Source of the DNA: Xanthomarina spongicola
GTDB taxonomy: Bacteria > Bacteroidota > Bacteroidia > Flavobacteriales > Flavobacteriaceae
Assembly (NCBI RefSeq): GCF_003148645.1
Contig: NZ_QGGP01000007.1
Coordinates: forward strand, 1-64,000
DNA: 64,000 nucleotides
Direction of reading: 5' to 3'
How positions within the stretch are numbered: position 1 is the stretch's first letter; each line of letters begins with the position of its first letter. The position numbers and the translations under genes are program-made. The notes beneath the pieces were generated by a model, which was not told the origin of the DNA, did no database searches, and worked only from the letters and a program-made list of their open reading frames with translations. Positions 24,626 through 33,813 of this stretch are shown here, in pieces.

Positions 24626-27169
24626 TTATTGCTTAATCAGCTTAATTACTTGAGTAGCATTTTTAGCATGAACATTCATGAAATAAATTCCAGAAGTTAC
24701 TTGTGTGATATCTATAGTCTGTAGACTTTGTCCACTAGAAAGATCGATTGTTTTAATCAACCTTCCGTTAATATCAAATATTTCAGCTTTAACCAATTCG
24801 ATATTATTTAGATTTTTAAGTGTAAACTCTCCATGAGATGGATTAGGAAACACTCTAATATCGTTTTGCAAACCTTCAAAATCTGTAACAGAAAGAATCA
24901 TATCGCAATTATAAACTGAAATATCATCTACATACCAGCCCTCTCTACCATTACATCCATCTGTACCAACTTCAAATCTAAATTGAATGGTTGAATTTGC
25001 TGTAACTCCTAATCCAGATAAATTGATATAGCTTCTTCCCCAACTTCCAGAAGTTGAGCCTCCATCAGAACCAGTAAAAGCCTCTTCGCCAGCCATCGGG
25101 TTATCGTTTCCACCTGCATTAATTACACCATTATAAGCATTTTCTGTAAACGCACTACCAGGTAAAAGTGTCCACAATCCACCATCAAGACTATACTTTA
25201 TGTTTGCTCCATCCCAACTATCTTCAGTAGAAATATAGTGCATAAAAGTCATTTCGAAAGTTCCAGTAGGTTGATCTGGAATATTTATAACTGGACTTTC
25301 CAATCTTAAAATTCCATTTTGTAATGAAGTTGTACAGTTACCATTTATAGGATCTACTCCAAAAATAGCTTGTCCAGTTCTACCATCTGGCAAATTAGAT
25401 TCTAAAACCCAATCTCTTGATTCCCAAGTACCAGGATTTGATGCAATTTGAGACACAGTCCAACCACTCATACCAGATTCCCAGTCTTCTAAAAAGATTG
25501 GTGCTAATGATGCTGAGTTACAAGGATCTGCAGTAGCTGCTAATATTGGAATATATCCACAATTATCATCCATACGTAATTCGACAGCTAATAACACTTT
25601 AACCAACTCATCATAATCTGATGTAGTAATTATTTCACCTGAAGGTCCAACTGCAGCAGCTGTACTTAAACCTTCTAAATTAATTCCTAGTAAATCTGTA
25701 CAAGAAGCTTCTAAAGCATCTGCTAACGAATAAAAATCACTTGTAGCAGTTAAGTATTCACTTTGAGCTCTCCAAAAAATATGAGCAGCTTTTGTAAAAC
25801 CAATACCATTTATAGTTTGCCCATTATAAGTACCTCCATCTACTAAAAGAGCATAGGTATGATTTGGAATACCTGAATTGGAATGAACTCCTCCTCCATC
25901 TCCAGTACCACAGTAAAAATTTCCATCGGTTAACTTTCCTGGATCTCCATTACAAGGTGGATTCCACATATCTCTAATAGCACCTCCAAATGCTGTAGCA
26001 TCTTCTCCCATTCTCCATCTGTCTGAACTATTACAAGCTGTTCTTAACGAATTATCATCGTCTGCATCTTCGTAATTATTCAACAAGTCAATTGTTTCTC
26101 CCCAAATATCTGAGTAAGCTTCATTCATAGCTCCAGATTGGTAAGCATAAATTAATCCACTTGTATATTCTGTATAAGCATGTCCCCATTCATGAGCAAT
26201 AACATCATCTGAAGCTGTTCCATTACAATAATTTGCAGTAACTCCATTCCAGTTTGCGTTAGGACAAGAAATATTTGGATTATTATTAATAGTTCGCATT
26301 TGCGCATCTGCTCCATCATAAGACATGTAGCCAAAAGCATTATTAAAAAAATTATACATGTGAGCAGAAGCTTCAACTTCATTTTGCTGCCAAATACTTA
26401 ACGTTCCTGGAAAAGCATCTCCTTCTTGCCATACAATATTAGACGTGTTGTTTTCATAAACAATTCTGTCTAAAGCATGAGCCATTCCTGTAAATTGTTC
26501 AGTGATTATTCCAGTATGCGCATTTACATAAACATACTCTCTTACATCTGCATCATTCCTAACTTCAACTTCATAAACTAAATAAGTAGCTCCAAAAGAA
26601 TTATCAATTAACCCTTTTTGAAAAAGATATAAGTTAGTATCAAAAGCAAACAAAGAAACACCTGAATGATTAATTTCCTGCTTGTTTACCGTTTCAATAG
26701 CAATATTATTTGCTTGTGAAGAACTTATAGAAGGAATTGTATGGTTTTTTATGTTTGATACATAATTCCCATTTATTGCAGTTAGTTTATTTTCTGCATT
26801 AAAATGAAAACGTAGTTGTCCATCAAATACTGGAACATTATTTTTATGTTGTGTTAATACTAATTGTTTAAAACCATAATTGTCAATAACAACAGAACCA
26901 AAAGAAAAAGCAGATTCAATAGTTTGAAAAGGGAATATTTCTTTATTGGATTCTAAAAAGGAAACAACCTTCTCTTGAAGTGTTATACCTTCTAATTGCA
27001 ACGGACTTGAAGCTGGAAACTTAATAAATTCTGCAACTCCATTTAAGTTTACAGTAATCTTAGCGTTGCTTTGAGTTTCCAATTTTTTAATTGCTTCTTG
27101 CATATTTTGTGCAGAAGCTATAGAGCTAATTAACACAAAACCAAGCAATAATATAATAGACTTTATCAT
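24626..27169 (-). CDS. Secreted M4-family (thermolysin-like) metalloprotease with T9SS tail
   Basis: An 847-residue preproprotein. Signal peptide MIKSIILLLGFVLISSIASAQ; an FTP/PepSY-type propeptide over about residues 40-200; the peptidase M4 domain with the zinc motif DVIAHEWGHAYTEYT and downstream NEAYSDIWGE; an accessory region with a MAM/jelly-roll-like WESGMSGWTV...WYVDDISVYNC; and a C-terminal type A sorting domain (RVFPNPSHGEFTLKNL). It should be exported by Sec, then moved over the outer membrane by the type IX system, and degrade extracellular protein. Flanked by terminators on both sides. Confidence 0.93.
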   Translation of the reverse strand: MIKSIILLLGFVLISSIASAQNMQEAIKKLETQSNAKITVNLNGVAEFIKFPASSPLQLEGITLQEKVVSFLESNKEIFPFQTIESAFSFGSVVIDNYGFKQLVLTQHKNNVPVFDGQLRFHFNAENKLTAINGNYVSNIKNHTIPSISSSQANNIAIETVNKQEINHSGVSLFAFDTNLYLFQKGLIDNSFGATYLVYEVEVRNDADVREYVYVNAHTGIITEQFTGMAHALDRIVYENNTSNIVWQEGDAFPGTLSIWQQNEVEASAHMYNFFNNAFGYMSYDGADAQMRTINNNPNISCPNANWNGVTANYCNGTASDDVIAHEWGHAYTEYTSGLIYAYQSGAMNEAYSDIWGETIDLLNNYEDADDDNSLRTACNSSDRWRMGEDATAFGGAIRDMWNPPCNGDPGKLTDGNFYCGTGDGGGVHSNSGIPNHTYALLVDGGTYNGQTINGIGFTKAAHIFWRAQSEYLTATSDFYSLADALEASCTDLLGINLEGLSTAAAVGPSGEIITTSDYDELVKVLLAVELRMDDNCGYIPILAATADPCNSASLAPIFLEDWESGMSGWTVSQIASNPGTWESRDWVLESNLPDGRTGQAIFGVDPINGNCTTSLQNGILRLESPVINIPDQPTGTFEMTFMHYISTEDSWDGANIKYSLDGGLWTLLPGSAFTENAYNGVINAGGNDNPMAGEEAFTGSDGGSTSGSWGRSYINLSGLGVTANSTIQFRFEVGTDGCNGREGWYVDDISVYNCDMILSVTDFEGLQNDIRVFPNPSHGEFTLKNLNNIELVKAEIFDINGRLIKTIDLSSGQSLQTIDITQVTSGIYFMNVHAKNATQVIKLIKQ

Positions 27170-27214
27170 AAGTAAATTTTTAGGTTGGGCGAATTTATAA
27201 TAAAAATCACAAAA

Positions 27215-27242
27215 AAGCCTGAAAAAATAAATTTTCAGGCTT
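27215..27242. terminator. Terminator downstream of ndk
   Basis: An AAGCCTGAAAA / TTTTCAGGCTT stem with flanking A/T tracts. It lies between ndk and the M4 protease gene, both on the minus strand, so it closes the ndk transcript. Confidence 0.8.
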
Positions 27243-27267
27243 CTTATAATGTATTAAGATTGTTTTA

Positions 27268-27687
27268 TTAAAACATCTCTCTTCCAGAAAAATGAAAAGC
27301 ACCTTCTATAGCAGCATTTTCATCGCTATCACTTCCATGAACAGCATTTTCTCCAATAGAAGCAGCATATAATTTTCTTATAGTGCCTTCTGCTGCATCA
27401 GCAGGATTTGTAGCACCAATTAAAGTTCTAAAATCTTCTACAGCATTTTCTTTTTCTAAAATAGCAGCTACAATAGGACCACGAGTCATATATTCTACTA
27501 ATTCTCCAAAGAAAGGTCTTTCGTTATGAACTGCATAAAATGCCTGAGCATCTGCTTTTGTCATTTGTGTTAATTTCATTGCTACGATTCTAAAACCTGA
27601 AGCATTAATTTTTTCTAAAATTGCGCCAATGTGTCCTTTTTCAACTGAATCAGGCTTAAGCATTGTAAATGTTCTGTTAGTTGCCAT
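27268..27687 (-). CDS. ndk: Nucleoside-diphosphate kinase
   Basis: A 139-residue [19 protein letters not shown] opens the fold, [21 protein letters not shown] follows, and phospho-accepting His117 is in [13 protein letters not shown]. It balances NTP pools by gamma-phosphate transfer. A single gene with its own promoter and terminator. Confidence 0.97.
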   Translation of the reverse strand: MATNRTFTMLKPDSVEKGHIGAILEKINASGFRIVAMKLTQMTKADAQAFYAVHNERPFFGELVEYMTRGPIVAAILEKENAVEDFRTLIGATNPADAAEGTIRKLYAASIGENAVHGSDSDENAAIEGAFHFSGREMF

Positions 27688-27709
27688 TTATATTTTTTTT
27701 AATTTCGTG

Positions 27710-27717
27710 CAAAAGTA
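27710..27717 (-). promoter_or_regulatory. -7 promoter element of ndk
   Basis: TACTTTTG on the minus strand matches TAnnTTTG, 22 bp upstream of the ndk ATG. No clear -33 element at the expected spacing. Confidence 0.45.
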
Positions 27718-27776
27718 AGGTATTTCATTATAATAACCTTAAAAACCAATATTAAAAAATTGTATCTTCGTTGCCT

Positions 27777-28796
27777 ATGACAAAAGACGATATTAAAAAA
27801 ATAAAACAACTGTTAAAAACACCTAAACAGATTGTTATTGTACCTCATAAAAACCCTGATGGAGATGCTATTGGTTCTACACTTGGATTATATCATTACC
27901 TTTTAAAACACAATCATAAAGCATCTGTAATTGCTCCTAACGATTATCCAGATTTTTTGAAATGGATGCCAGAAGAATCTAAAATTTTAAAATACGATTC
28001 ACAGAAAGAGCAAAGTGATAACCTAATTAATACTGCTGATATAGTTTTTACTCTAGATTTTAATGCATTGAATAGAACTGGCGACATGGAAGATGCTTTA
28101 TCAAAAAGTGAAGCTATAAAAATAATGATAGACCATCATCAGCAACCTGATGCTTATGCAACTTATATGTACTCAGATGTTAATATGAGTTCCACTTGCG
28201 AAATGGTCTATAATTTTATCGATATGTTAGGAGATAAAGACCTAATAGATTCTGATATTTCTAGTTGTTTATATGCTGGAATTATGACAGACACAGGTTC
28301 TTTCAGATTCCCTTCAACAACAAGTAATACACATAGAATTGCAGGAGATTTAATAGATAGAGGTGCTAATCATTCTGAAATACATAATCAAATTTTTGAT
28401 ACCAATAGTTATGAGAGAATGCAATTATTGGGTTGTGCATTAACCAATTTAAAAGTTCTACCAGAATATAGAACAGCATACATTACTTTGTCTCAAGAAG
28501 AACTTAATCAATTCAATTTCAGAAAAGGAGACACCGAAGGTTTTGTTAATTATGCCTTGTCATTAAACAATATAATTTTTGCAGCTATCTTTATTGAAGA
28601 TTCGCAAAATAACATCATAAAAATATCGTTACGTTCTAAAGGACATTTCTCTGTAAACGAGTTTTCCAGAGCACATTTTGGAGGTGGAGGACACACAAAT
28701 GCTGCTGGTGGAAAGAGCGATTTAAATCTAAAATCAACAATTGAAAATTTTATTAGTATATTACCAAGCTATAAAATTGCCCTAAACAATGAGTAG
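27777..28796 (+). CDS. nrnA: DHH-family phosphoesterase NrnA-like (oligoribonuclease / pAp phosphatase)
   Basis: A 339-residue protein from the ATG at 27777 (the frame is also open from a TTG two codons earlier). DHH domain motifs are HKNPDGDAIGS, FTLDFNAL and IDHHQQPDAYA; the DHHA1 C-terminus ends with GGGGHTNAAGG. NrnA degrades short RNA oligomers (nanoRNA) and dephosphorylates 3'-phosphoadenosine 5'-phosphate; Mn-dependent, cytoplasmic. The 3' end overlaps gldI by 8 bp. Confidence 0.92.
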   Translation: MTKDDIKKIKQLLKTPKQIVIVPHKNPDGDAIGSTLGLYHYLLKHNHKASVIAPNDYPDFLKWMPEESKILKYDSQKEQSDNLINTADIVFTLDFNALNRTGDMEDALSKSEAIKIMIDHHQQPDAYATYMYSDVNMSSTCEMVYNFIDMLGDKDLIDSDISSCLYAGIMTDTGSFRFPSTTSNTHRIAGDLIDRGANHSEIHNQIFDTNSYERMQLLGCALTNLKVLPEYRTAYITLSQEELNQFNFRKGDTEGFVNYALSLNNIIFAAIFIEDSQNNIIKISLRSKGHFSVNEFSRAHFGGGGHTNAAGGKSDLNLKSTIENFISILPSYKIALNNE

Positions 28797-29340
28797 AATT
28801 ATAACTTTAATAGTATGTGCTTTGCTTCTGGCTGCTTGTAAATCGCCCGAAGCCAGACGACCTATTTCTTCAAAATCCGGTTCATTTATTGATGCTTCTG
28901 TAGCTAGAAACATTAAATTAAATGAAAAAGAACAGTCTTATATTAAAAAAATTATGAAAGAAAATCCTGATGAAAACTATATAGCTTCAGAAAATGGATT
29001 TTGGTATTACTATAATATAAAACAACAAGCAGATAGCCTTATATCTCCAGATTTTGGTGATATTGTTAACTTTAATTATGATATTAAAACATTAAATGGG
29101 CAAGTTATTTATACTAAAGACGACATAAAAACTCAAAATTATGTCATGGATAAACAAGAACTTTTTTCTGGATTAAGAGAAGGGTTAAAACTAATGAAAG
29201 CTGGAGAAACGGTTACTTTCATGTTTCCATCGCAAAAAGCTTATGGATATTATGGAGATGAAAATAGAATTGGAACAAACGTGCCATTAATCTGCGAAGT
29301 TTCTGTAAACTCCATTATAGATAATCAACAAGAACAATAA
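28789..29340 (+). CDS. gldI: Gliding-motility-associated peptidyl-prolyl isomerase GldI
   Basis: A 183-residue lipoprotein (signal ends LLLAAC17) with an FKBP-type domain in its second half: DFGDIVNFNYDIKTLNGQVIY, LFSGLREGLKLMKAGETVTFMFPSQKAYGYYGD and NVPLICEVSVNSI. The length and N-terminal spacer match GldI, an envelope PPIase needed for gliding in Flavobacterium, where gliding and type IX secretion are linked. It overlaps nrnA by 8 bp and precedes another PPIase. The FKBP call is firm; GldI is supported by architecture and taxon. Confidence 0.87.
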   Translation: MSRIITLIVCALLLAACKSPEARRPISSKSGSFIDASVARNIKLNEKEQSYIKKIMKENPDENYIASENGFWYYYNIKQQADSLISPDFGDIVNFNYDIKTLNGQVIYTKDDIKTQNYVMDKQELFSGLREGLKLMKAGETVTFMFPSQKAYGYYGDENRIGTNVPLICEVSVNSIIDNQQEQ

Positions 29341-29393
29341 ATCACTAATTTTACACCAAACATTAATTACAAATGAACATTTTAAAGCATACT

Positions 29394-30530
29394 ATGAAAA
29401 TTTTATTCCTAACTATTTTATTAAGTTTCACATCTTGTGAACAGCAAAAATATCCTGATTTACAAGATGGTCTTTATGCTGAATTTGTAACCAATCAAGG
29501 CATTATGGTTGCTAAACTTAACTATAAAGAAGTACCTGTAACTGTAGCTAATTTTGTTGGTTTAGCAGAAGGCACGCAACCAAACCTTCCTGATTCTTTA
29601 AAAGGAAAGAGATATTACGATGGTACTACTTTTCACAGAGTTATCGACAAATTCATGATTCAAGGTGGAGATCCAACTGGTAGTGGTTCTGGAAACCCAG
29701 GATATTCGTTTTTAGATGAGTTCCATCCAGATTTAAAACACAACAAGCCTGGTATTTTATCAATGGCAAACTCTGGTCCTGCTACAAATGGAAGCCAGTT
29801 TTTTATTACTGAAGTACCAACTCCTAATTTAGATAACAGACACGCTGTTTTTGGCGAATTGGTTATTGGATTAGAAGTACAAGACACCATTTCTAATGTT
29901 GCAGTAAGTCAAGGCAACAATAAGCCTGTTGAACCTGTTGTTATAGAAACCATTAATATTATTAGAGTAGGAACAGATGCTGAAGCTTTTGATGCTGCTA
30001 AAGTGTTTGCAGAAGACTTACCTAAAATAGAAGAAAGACAAAAACAATTAAAGGAAGAAGAACAAGCAAAAATGAAAGAATCTGCTAAGCAAGCTGGTGA
30101 AGAGTTTTTAAAGAAAAATGAAGCTTTTGCAGGTACTATTAAAGAATTGCCTACTGGCTTAATAATGATTGTTACTGAAGCTGAAAATGGTGTAAAACCA
30201 AATTCGTCTCAAAAAGTCCTTGTTAATTATGCTGGATACTTTGAAGATGGACGTTTGTTTGATACCTCTTGGGCTGAAATTGCAAAAGAAAATAATCAAT
30301 ATAACGAACAACGCGACACACAAGGAGGTTACAAACCATTCCCTATGATTTATAACGAAACAGCTCAATTAGTACCTGGCTTTAGAGAAGCGATGCTAAA
30401 TATGAATGTAGGCGATAAAGCTCGTGTATTTATTCCTAGTTATTTAGGTTATGGAGCAAATGGCATGGGACCAATTCCACCAAACACAAATTTAGTTTTC
30501 GATTTAGAGATTTCTGGATTAGCTGAATAA
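29394..30530 (+). CDS. Bifunctional cyclophilin-FKBP peptidyl-prolyl isomerase lipoprotein
   Basis: A 378-residue lipoprotein from the ATG at 29394 ([15 protein letters not shown]); another ATG seven codons upstream is possible. Cyclophilin domain about 20-190: [44 protein letters not shown] charged coiled segment ([17 protein letters not shown]) leads to an FKBP domain about 250-375: [48 protein letters not shown]. Two unrelated proline isomerase folds on one lipid anchor, 53 bp after gldI, suggest a periplasmic folding helper. A bidirectional terminator follows. Confidence 0.92.
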   Translation: MKILFLTILLSFTSCEQQKYPDLQDGLYAEFVTNQGIMVAKLNYKEVPVTVANFVGLAEGTQPNLPDSLKGKRYYDGTTFHRVIDKFMIQGGDPTGSGSGNPGYSFLDEFHPDLKHNKPGILSMANSGPATNGSQFFITEVPTPNLDNRHAVFGELVIGLEVQDTISNVAVSQGNNKPVEPVVIETINIIRVGTDAEAFDAAKVFAEDLPKIEERQKQLKEEEQAKMKESAKQAGEEFLKKNEAFAGTIKELPTGLIMIVTEAENGVKPNSSQKVLVNYAGYFEDGRLFDTSWAEIAKENNQYNEQRDTQGGYKPFPMIYNETAQLVPGFREAMLNMNVGDKARVFIPSYLGYGANGMGPIPPNTNLVFDLEISGLAE

Positions 30531-30553
30531 TTAACATACAGCATATAAAATAA

Positions 30554-30580
30554 AAAAAGCAGCTCGATGAGCTGCTTTTT
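30554..30580. terminator. Bidirectional rho-independent terminator
   Basis: The perfect 12-bp stem AAAAAGCAGCTC / GAGCTGCTTTTT closes a GAT loop between two convergent genes. Confidence 0.9.
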
Positions 30581-30583
30581 TGT

Positions 30584-31138
30584 TTAAATAGATTCATCAA
30601 TCGGTTTCGTTTCATTTCCGATTTTATATTTTATTCTACTTCCAGAAAAGCTTGTAACATATCCATAAATCACTTCTTGTCTGATTTCTCCATCAACATT
30701 GTATTCAATCATCAAGCTATTATCATTTGTTATTCCAACCCATTTTGTTTTCACTTCACCAATTTCAAGTTTAAGAATTTGAGTTGGTTCTCCTCCAATA
30801 ATTTTAATTTGTGAAATTTCTCTTCCAGTTTCATTTATTAATGTAACAATCATTGTATTCATTAAAAATATAACAAAGTATGTATAGCAAATAACAATAG
30901 GAATATTTAAAAGCATTATCAAAGCCGTTCTTAAATACTCTTTCTTATTCTCTCTTTTAGTATTATAGTCAAAGACTATTTTTACAAGAATTACTAAATT
31001 AATAATTCCTACAATAATTATAAAAATTAATCCATAATAAGCTATTATAGATGAGTAAGTGAAATAAAATATAACTAATAATAAAGTCCCAATTAGAAAT
31101 GATACTAATGCAGTGTAAACTCCAATCTTATTAATCAT
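30584..31138 (-). CDS. Membrane protein, unknown function
   Basis: A 184-residue protein with about four TM helices in the first 110 residues (VYTALVSFLIGTLLLVIFYF, YYGLIFIIIVGIINLVILV, TALIMLLNIPIVICYTYFVIF and a short fourth). A soluble beta-rich C-terminus follows (TGREISQIKIIGGEPTQILKLEIGEVKTKWVGI). It follows pepD on the minus strand with a 36-bp gap. No family recognised. Confidence 0.65.
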   Translation of the reverse strand: MINKIGVYTALVSFLIGTLLLVIFYFTYSSIIAYYGLIFIIIVGIINLVILVKIVFDYNTKRENKKEYLRTALIMLLNIPIVICYTYFVIFLMNTMIVTLINETGREISQIKIIGGEPTQILKLEIGEVKTKWVGITNDNSLMIEYNVDGEIRQEVIYGYVTSFSGSRIKYKIGNETKPIDESI

Positions 31139-31174
31139 AAATTATTAAATATAAAATTAGCAATAACAAAAAAA

Positions 31175-32635
31175 TTACTTCTTAGGAATCTGTTTCAAAA
31201 TCTCTAAAACAAACTTCCAGTATTTTTGAGCTGAAGATATTTGCGCTCTTTCGTCTGGCGAGTGTGCTCCTTTAATATTTGGACCAAAACTAATCATGTC
31301 CATGTCTGGATAATTCTGTCCAAGTATACCACATTCTAATCCAGCATGACAAGCAGCCACATGCGCTTTTTGTCCATTCATTTTCTCGTATAAATTATCC
31401 AACACTTTTAAAATGGCAGAATCCATATTAGGTTTCCAACCAGGATAATCTCCAGAAAATTCAACTTCGCAACCTGTTAATTCAAACGTGGCACGTAGCA
31501 TATTGGCTAAATCCCATTTTGAACTTTCTACAGAAGAACGTGTTAAACATCCTATCTTAATAGCACCATCCTTAACTATTACTCTTGCAATGTTATTTGA
31601 TGTTTCTACCAAATCTGGAATATCTGCACTCATTCTATACACACCATTTAAAGCTGCATACAAAGCTCTGGTCAAACCTTCCTGAACACCTAAATCCATG
31701 ATGTTTTTAGGAGTTTCAGTTTTAGAAACCACAATCTCTAAATCTGGTTCCTTGGTTTTTAATTCTGTTTTTATCTCGTTAGCATAGTCAGCCATTTCAG
31801 CTTTAAAAGCTTCTTCGTGAATAGCGTCTATAGCTACAATAGCTTTGCTTTCTCTAGGAATAGCGTTTCTTAAACTTCCTCCATCGATTTCAGAAATACG
31901 TAATCCAAAATTTTCAAAACCATCAAATAACAAACGATTCAATATTTTATTGGCATTTCCTAAACCTTCATGAATTTGCATTCCAGAATGTCCACCTTGT
32001 AGTCCTTTTACTGCAATTGTATATCCTGTTTTAAATTCAGGTGTTTCTTCTTCATTATAGGTTCTTGTAGCAGTTACATCGACTCCTCCAGCGCAACCAA
32101 CACCAATCTCATCATCTTCCTCAGTATCTAAATTCAAAAGAATACTTCCTTCAAGCAAACCACCTTTTAAACCCATGGCTCCTGTCATTCCTGTTTCTTC
32201 ATCAATAGTAAACAAAGCTTCAATAGCAGGATGAGGAATATCTGTACTTTCCAAAATAGCCATAATAGTTGCTACACCTAAACCGTTGTCTGCACCAAGA
32301 GTTGTGCCTTTAGCACGAACCCAATCGCCATCTACATACATGTCAATACCTTGAGTTGCAAAATCGAAATTGGTATCTGCATTTTTTTGGTGAACCATAT
32401 CTAAATGCGATTGCATAACAATTGTTACACGATCTTCCATTCCTGAAGTTGCTGGTTTTTTAATAATCACATTACCAACTTCGTCTTCTATAGTTTCAAG
32501 ATTTAACTTTTTACCAAAATCTTTCATAAAAGCAATTACTTGTTCTTCTTTTTTTGAAGCTCTTGGCACAGCATTTAAATCGGCAAATTTATTCCAAAGT
32601 TGTTTTGGTTCTAGGTTTCTTATTTCTGAATTCAT
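31175..32635 (-). CDS. pepD: Aminoacyl-histidine dipeptidase (peptidase D, M20 family)
   Basis: A 486-residue metallopeptidase. M20 metal-site motifs are VMQSHLDMVHQ, TLGADNGLGVA, FTIDEETGMTGA and the C-terminal AACHAGLECGILG, ISFGPNIKGAHSPDE. A dimerisation domain is inserted mid-protein (GLQGGHSGMQIHEGLGNANK). It hydrolyses Xaa-His and other dipeptides in the cytoplasm. Length is as for E. coli PepD. The promoter is probably in the gap to the divergent DUF3810 gene. Confidence 0.95.
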   Translation of the reverse strand: MNSEIRNLEPKQLWNKFADLNAVPRASKKEEQVIAFMKDFGKKLNLETIEDEVGNVIIKKPATSGMEDRVTIVMQSHLDMVHQKNADTNFDFATQGIDMYVDGDWVRAKGTTLGADNGLGVATIMAILESTDIPHPAIEALFTIDEETGMTGAMGLKGGLLEGSILLNLDTEEDDEIGVGCAGGVDVTATRTYNEEETPEFKTGYTIAVKGLQGGHSGMQIHEGLGNANKILNRLLFDGFENFGLRISEIDGGSLRNAIPRESKAIVAIDAIHEEAFKAEMADYANEIKTELKTKEPDLEIVVSKTETPKNIMDLGVQEGLTRALYAALNGVYRMSADIPDLVETSNNIARVIVKDGAIKIGCLTRSSVESSKWDLANMLRATFELTGCEVEFSGDYPGWKPNMDSAILKVLDNLYEKMNGQKAHVAACHAGLECGILGQNYPDMDMISFGPNIKGAHSPDERAQISSAQKYWKFVLEILKQIPKK

Positions 32636-32708
32636 ATCTGTTTTTTAAAAGTTTTACAAAGGTACTTATATCTTATAGAGTATTAAAACATTTGACTATT
32701 TTTGAAAG

Positions 32709-33764
32709 ATGCTGAAAAACCCAAAACCATATATAGCCTTTTCTATAGTTCCATTATTCTTGATAGTGAAGCTCCTCAAGCAATTTCCTGAAACTGTTGA
32801 AACCTATTATAGTCTTGGTATTTATCCTGTAATTTCGAGTTTGTTTCGATATAGTTTGGGCTGGATTCCCTTTTCATTTGGAGATTTATTTTATGGCTTT
32901 GCCATTATCTACATAACAAGATGGTTTATAATAAACAGAAAACGCATTTTAAAAGACACGAAACATTGGTTGATAGATGTCTTTGCTGCCTTTTCAATTA
33001 TATATTTTGCGTTTCATTTATTTTGGGCCATGAATTATTACAGATTGCCTTTACATAAAAGTTTAAATCTAAATTCAGATTACACAACCGAACAACTAAT
33101 TTCTGTGACTGAAAAACTGATAGAAAAATCGAATACTCTTCATTTAGAATTGGCTGAAAACGATTCGACTAAAATCGATATACCTTATAGTAAAAATGAG
33201 ATTTTAAGTATGGTCCCTGAAGGTTACGACGCATTGCAAAAAGAATTTCTTCATTTAGAATATCATCCAAAAAGTATAAAAAAATCGTTATTTAGTTTGC
33301 CCTTAACGTTTATGGGCTTTAGTGGCTATTTAAATCCGTTAACCAACGAAGCACAAATTAATAGTTTGATTGTTCCATACAGATATTCTGTGGTTGCTTC
33401 TCATGAAGTGGCGCATCAATTAGGATATGCTAAAGAAAATGAAGCCAATTTTATTGGAGGTTTGGCTGCAATTAATCACCAAGATATTTATTTTAATTAT
33501 AGTGGCTACACGTTTTTATTGAAACATTGTTTGATAGAATTATATAAGCGAGACCACGATTTATATTTAGAAATTTCAAAAACAGTAAACAAAGGGATTT
33601 TAAAAAATTATCAAGAAGTGCAATTGTTTTGGGACAGTTACCAAAATCCAGCAGAACCATTTTTTAAAATATTTTACAGTCGTTTTTTAAAAGCCAACAA
33701 TCAAGAAAAAGGTATGGAAAGCTATAGTTATGTGGTGGCACTAATTGTTAATTATTTGAAATAA
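32709..33764 (+). CDS. DUF3810 membrane protein with HExxH motif
   Basis: A 351-residue protein. Three TM helices in the first ~115 residues precede a soluble domain holding SHEVAHQLGYAKENEANF, an HExxH zinc-protease-like motif with a downstream Glu. SLPLTFMGFSGYLNPLTNEAQINSL is the other conserved stretch. The family is largely Bacteroidota/Firmicutes and uncharacterised; a membrane-anchored metallopeptidase acting outside the inner membrane is a reasonable inference. Confidence 0.85.
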   Translation: MLKNPKPYIAFSIVPLFLIVKLLKQFPETVETYYSLGIYPVISSLFRYSLGWIPFSFGDLFYGFAIIYITRWFIINRKRILKDTKHWLIDVFAAFSIIYFAFHLFWAMNYYRLPLHKSLNLNSDYTTEQLISVTEKLIEKSNTLHLELAENDSTKIDIPYSKNEILSMVPEGYDALQKEFLHLEYHPKSIKKSLFSLPLTFMGFSGYLNPLTNEAQINSLIVPYRYSVVASHEVAHQLGYAKENEANFIGGLAAINHQDIYFNYSGYTFLLKHCLIELYKRDHDLYLEISKTVNKGILKNYQEVQLFWDSYQNPAEPFFKIFYSRFLKANNQEKGMESYSYVVALIVNYLK

Positions 33765-33797
33765 AAAAGGGCTTCAGAATATTTCTGAAGCCCTTTT
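33765..33797. terminator. Bidirectional rho-independent terminator
   Basis: A 15-bp stem AAAAGGGCTTCAGAA / TTCTGAAGCCCTTTT lies between the convergent DUF3810 and T9SS protein genes. Confidence 0.9.
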
Positions 33798-33813
33798 ATT
33801 TTTTTTCAATATT

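Noticed and set aside
26152-26382. 76-codon ORF on the same strand inside the M4 protease gene
   Set aside because: Out-of-frame shadow of a clear metalloprotease coding sequence; low-complexity Leu/Met-rich translation with no start context.
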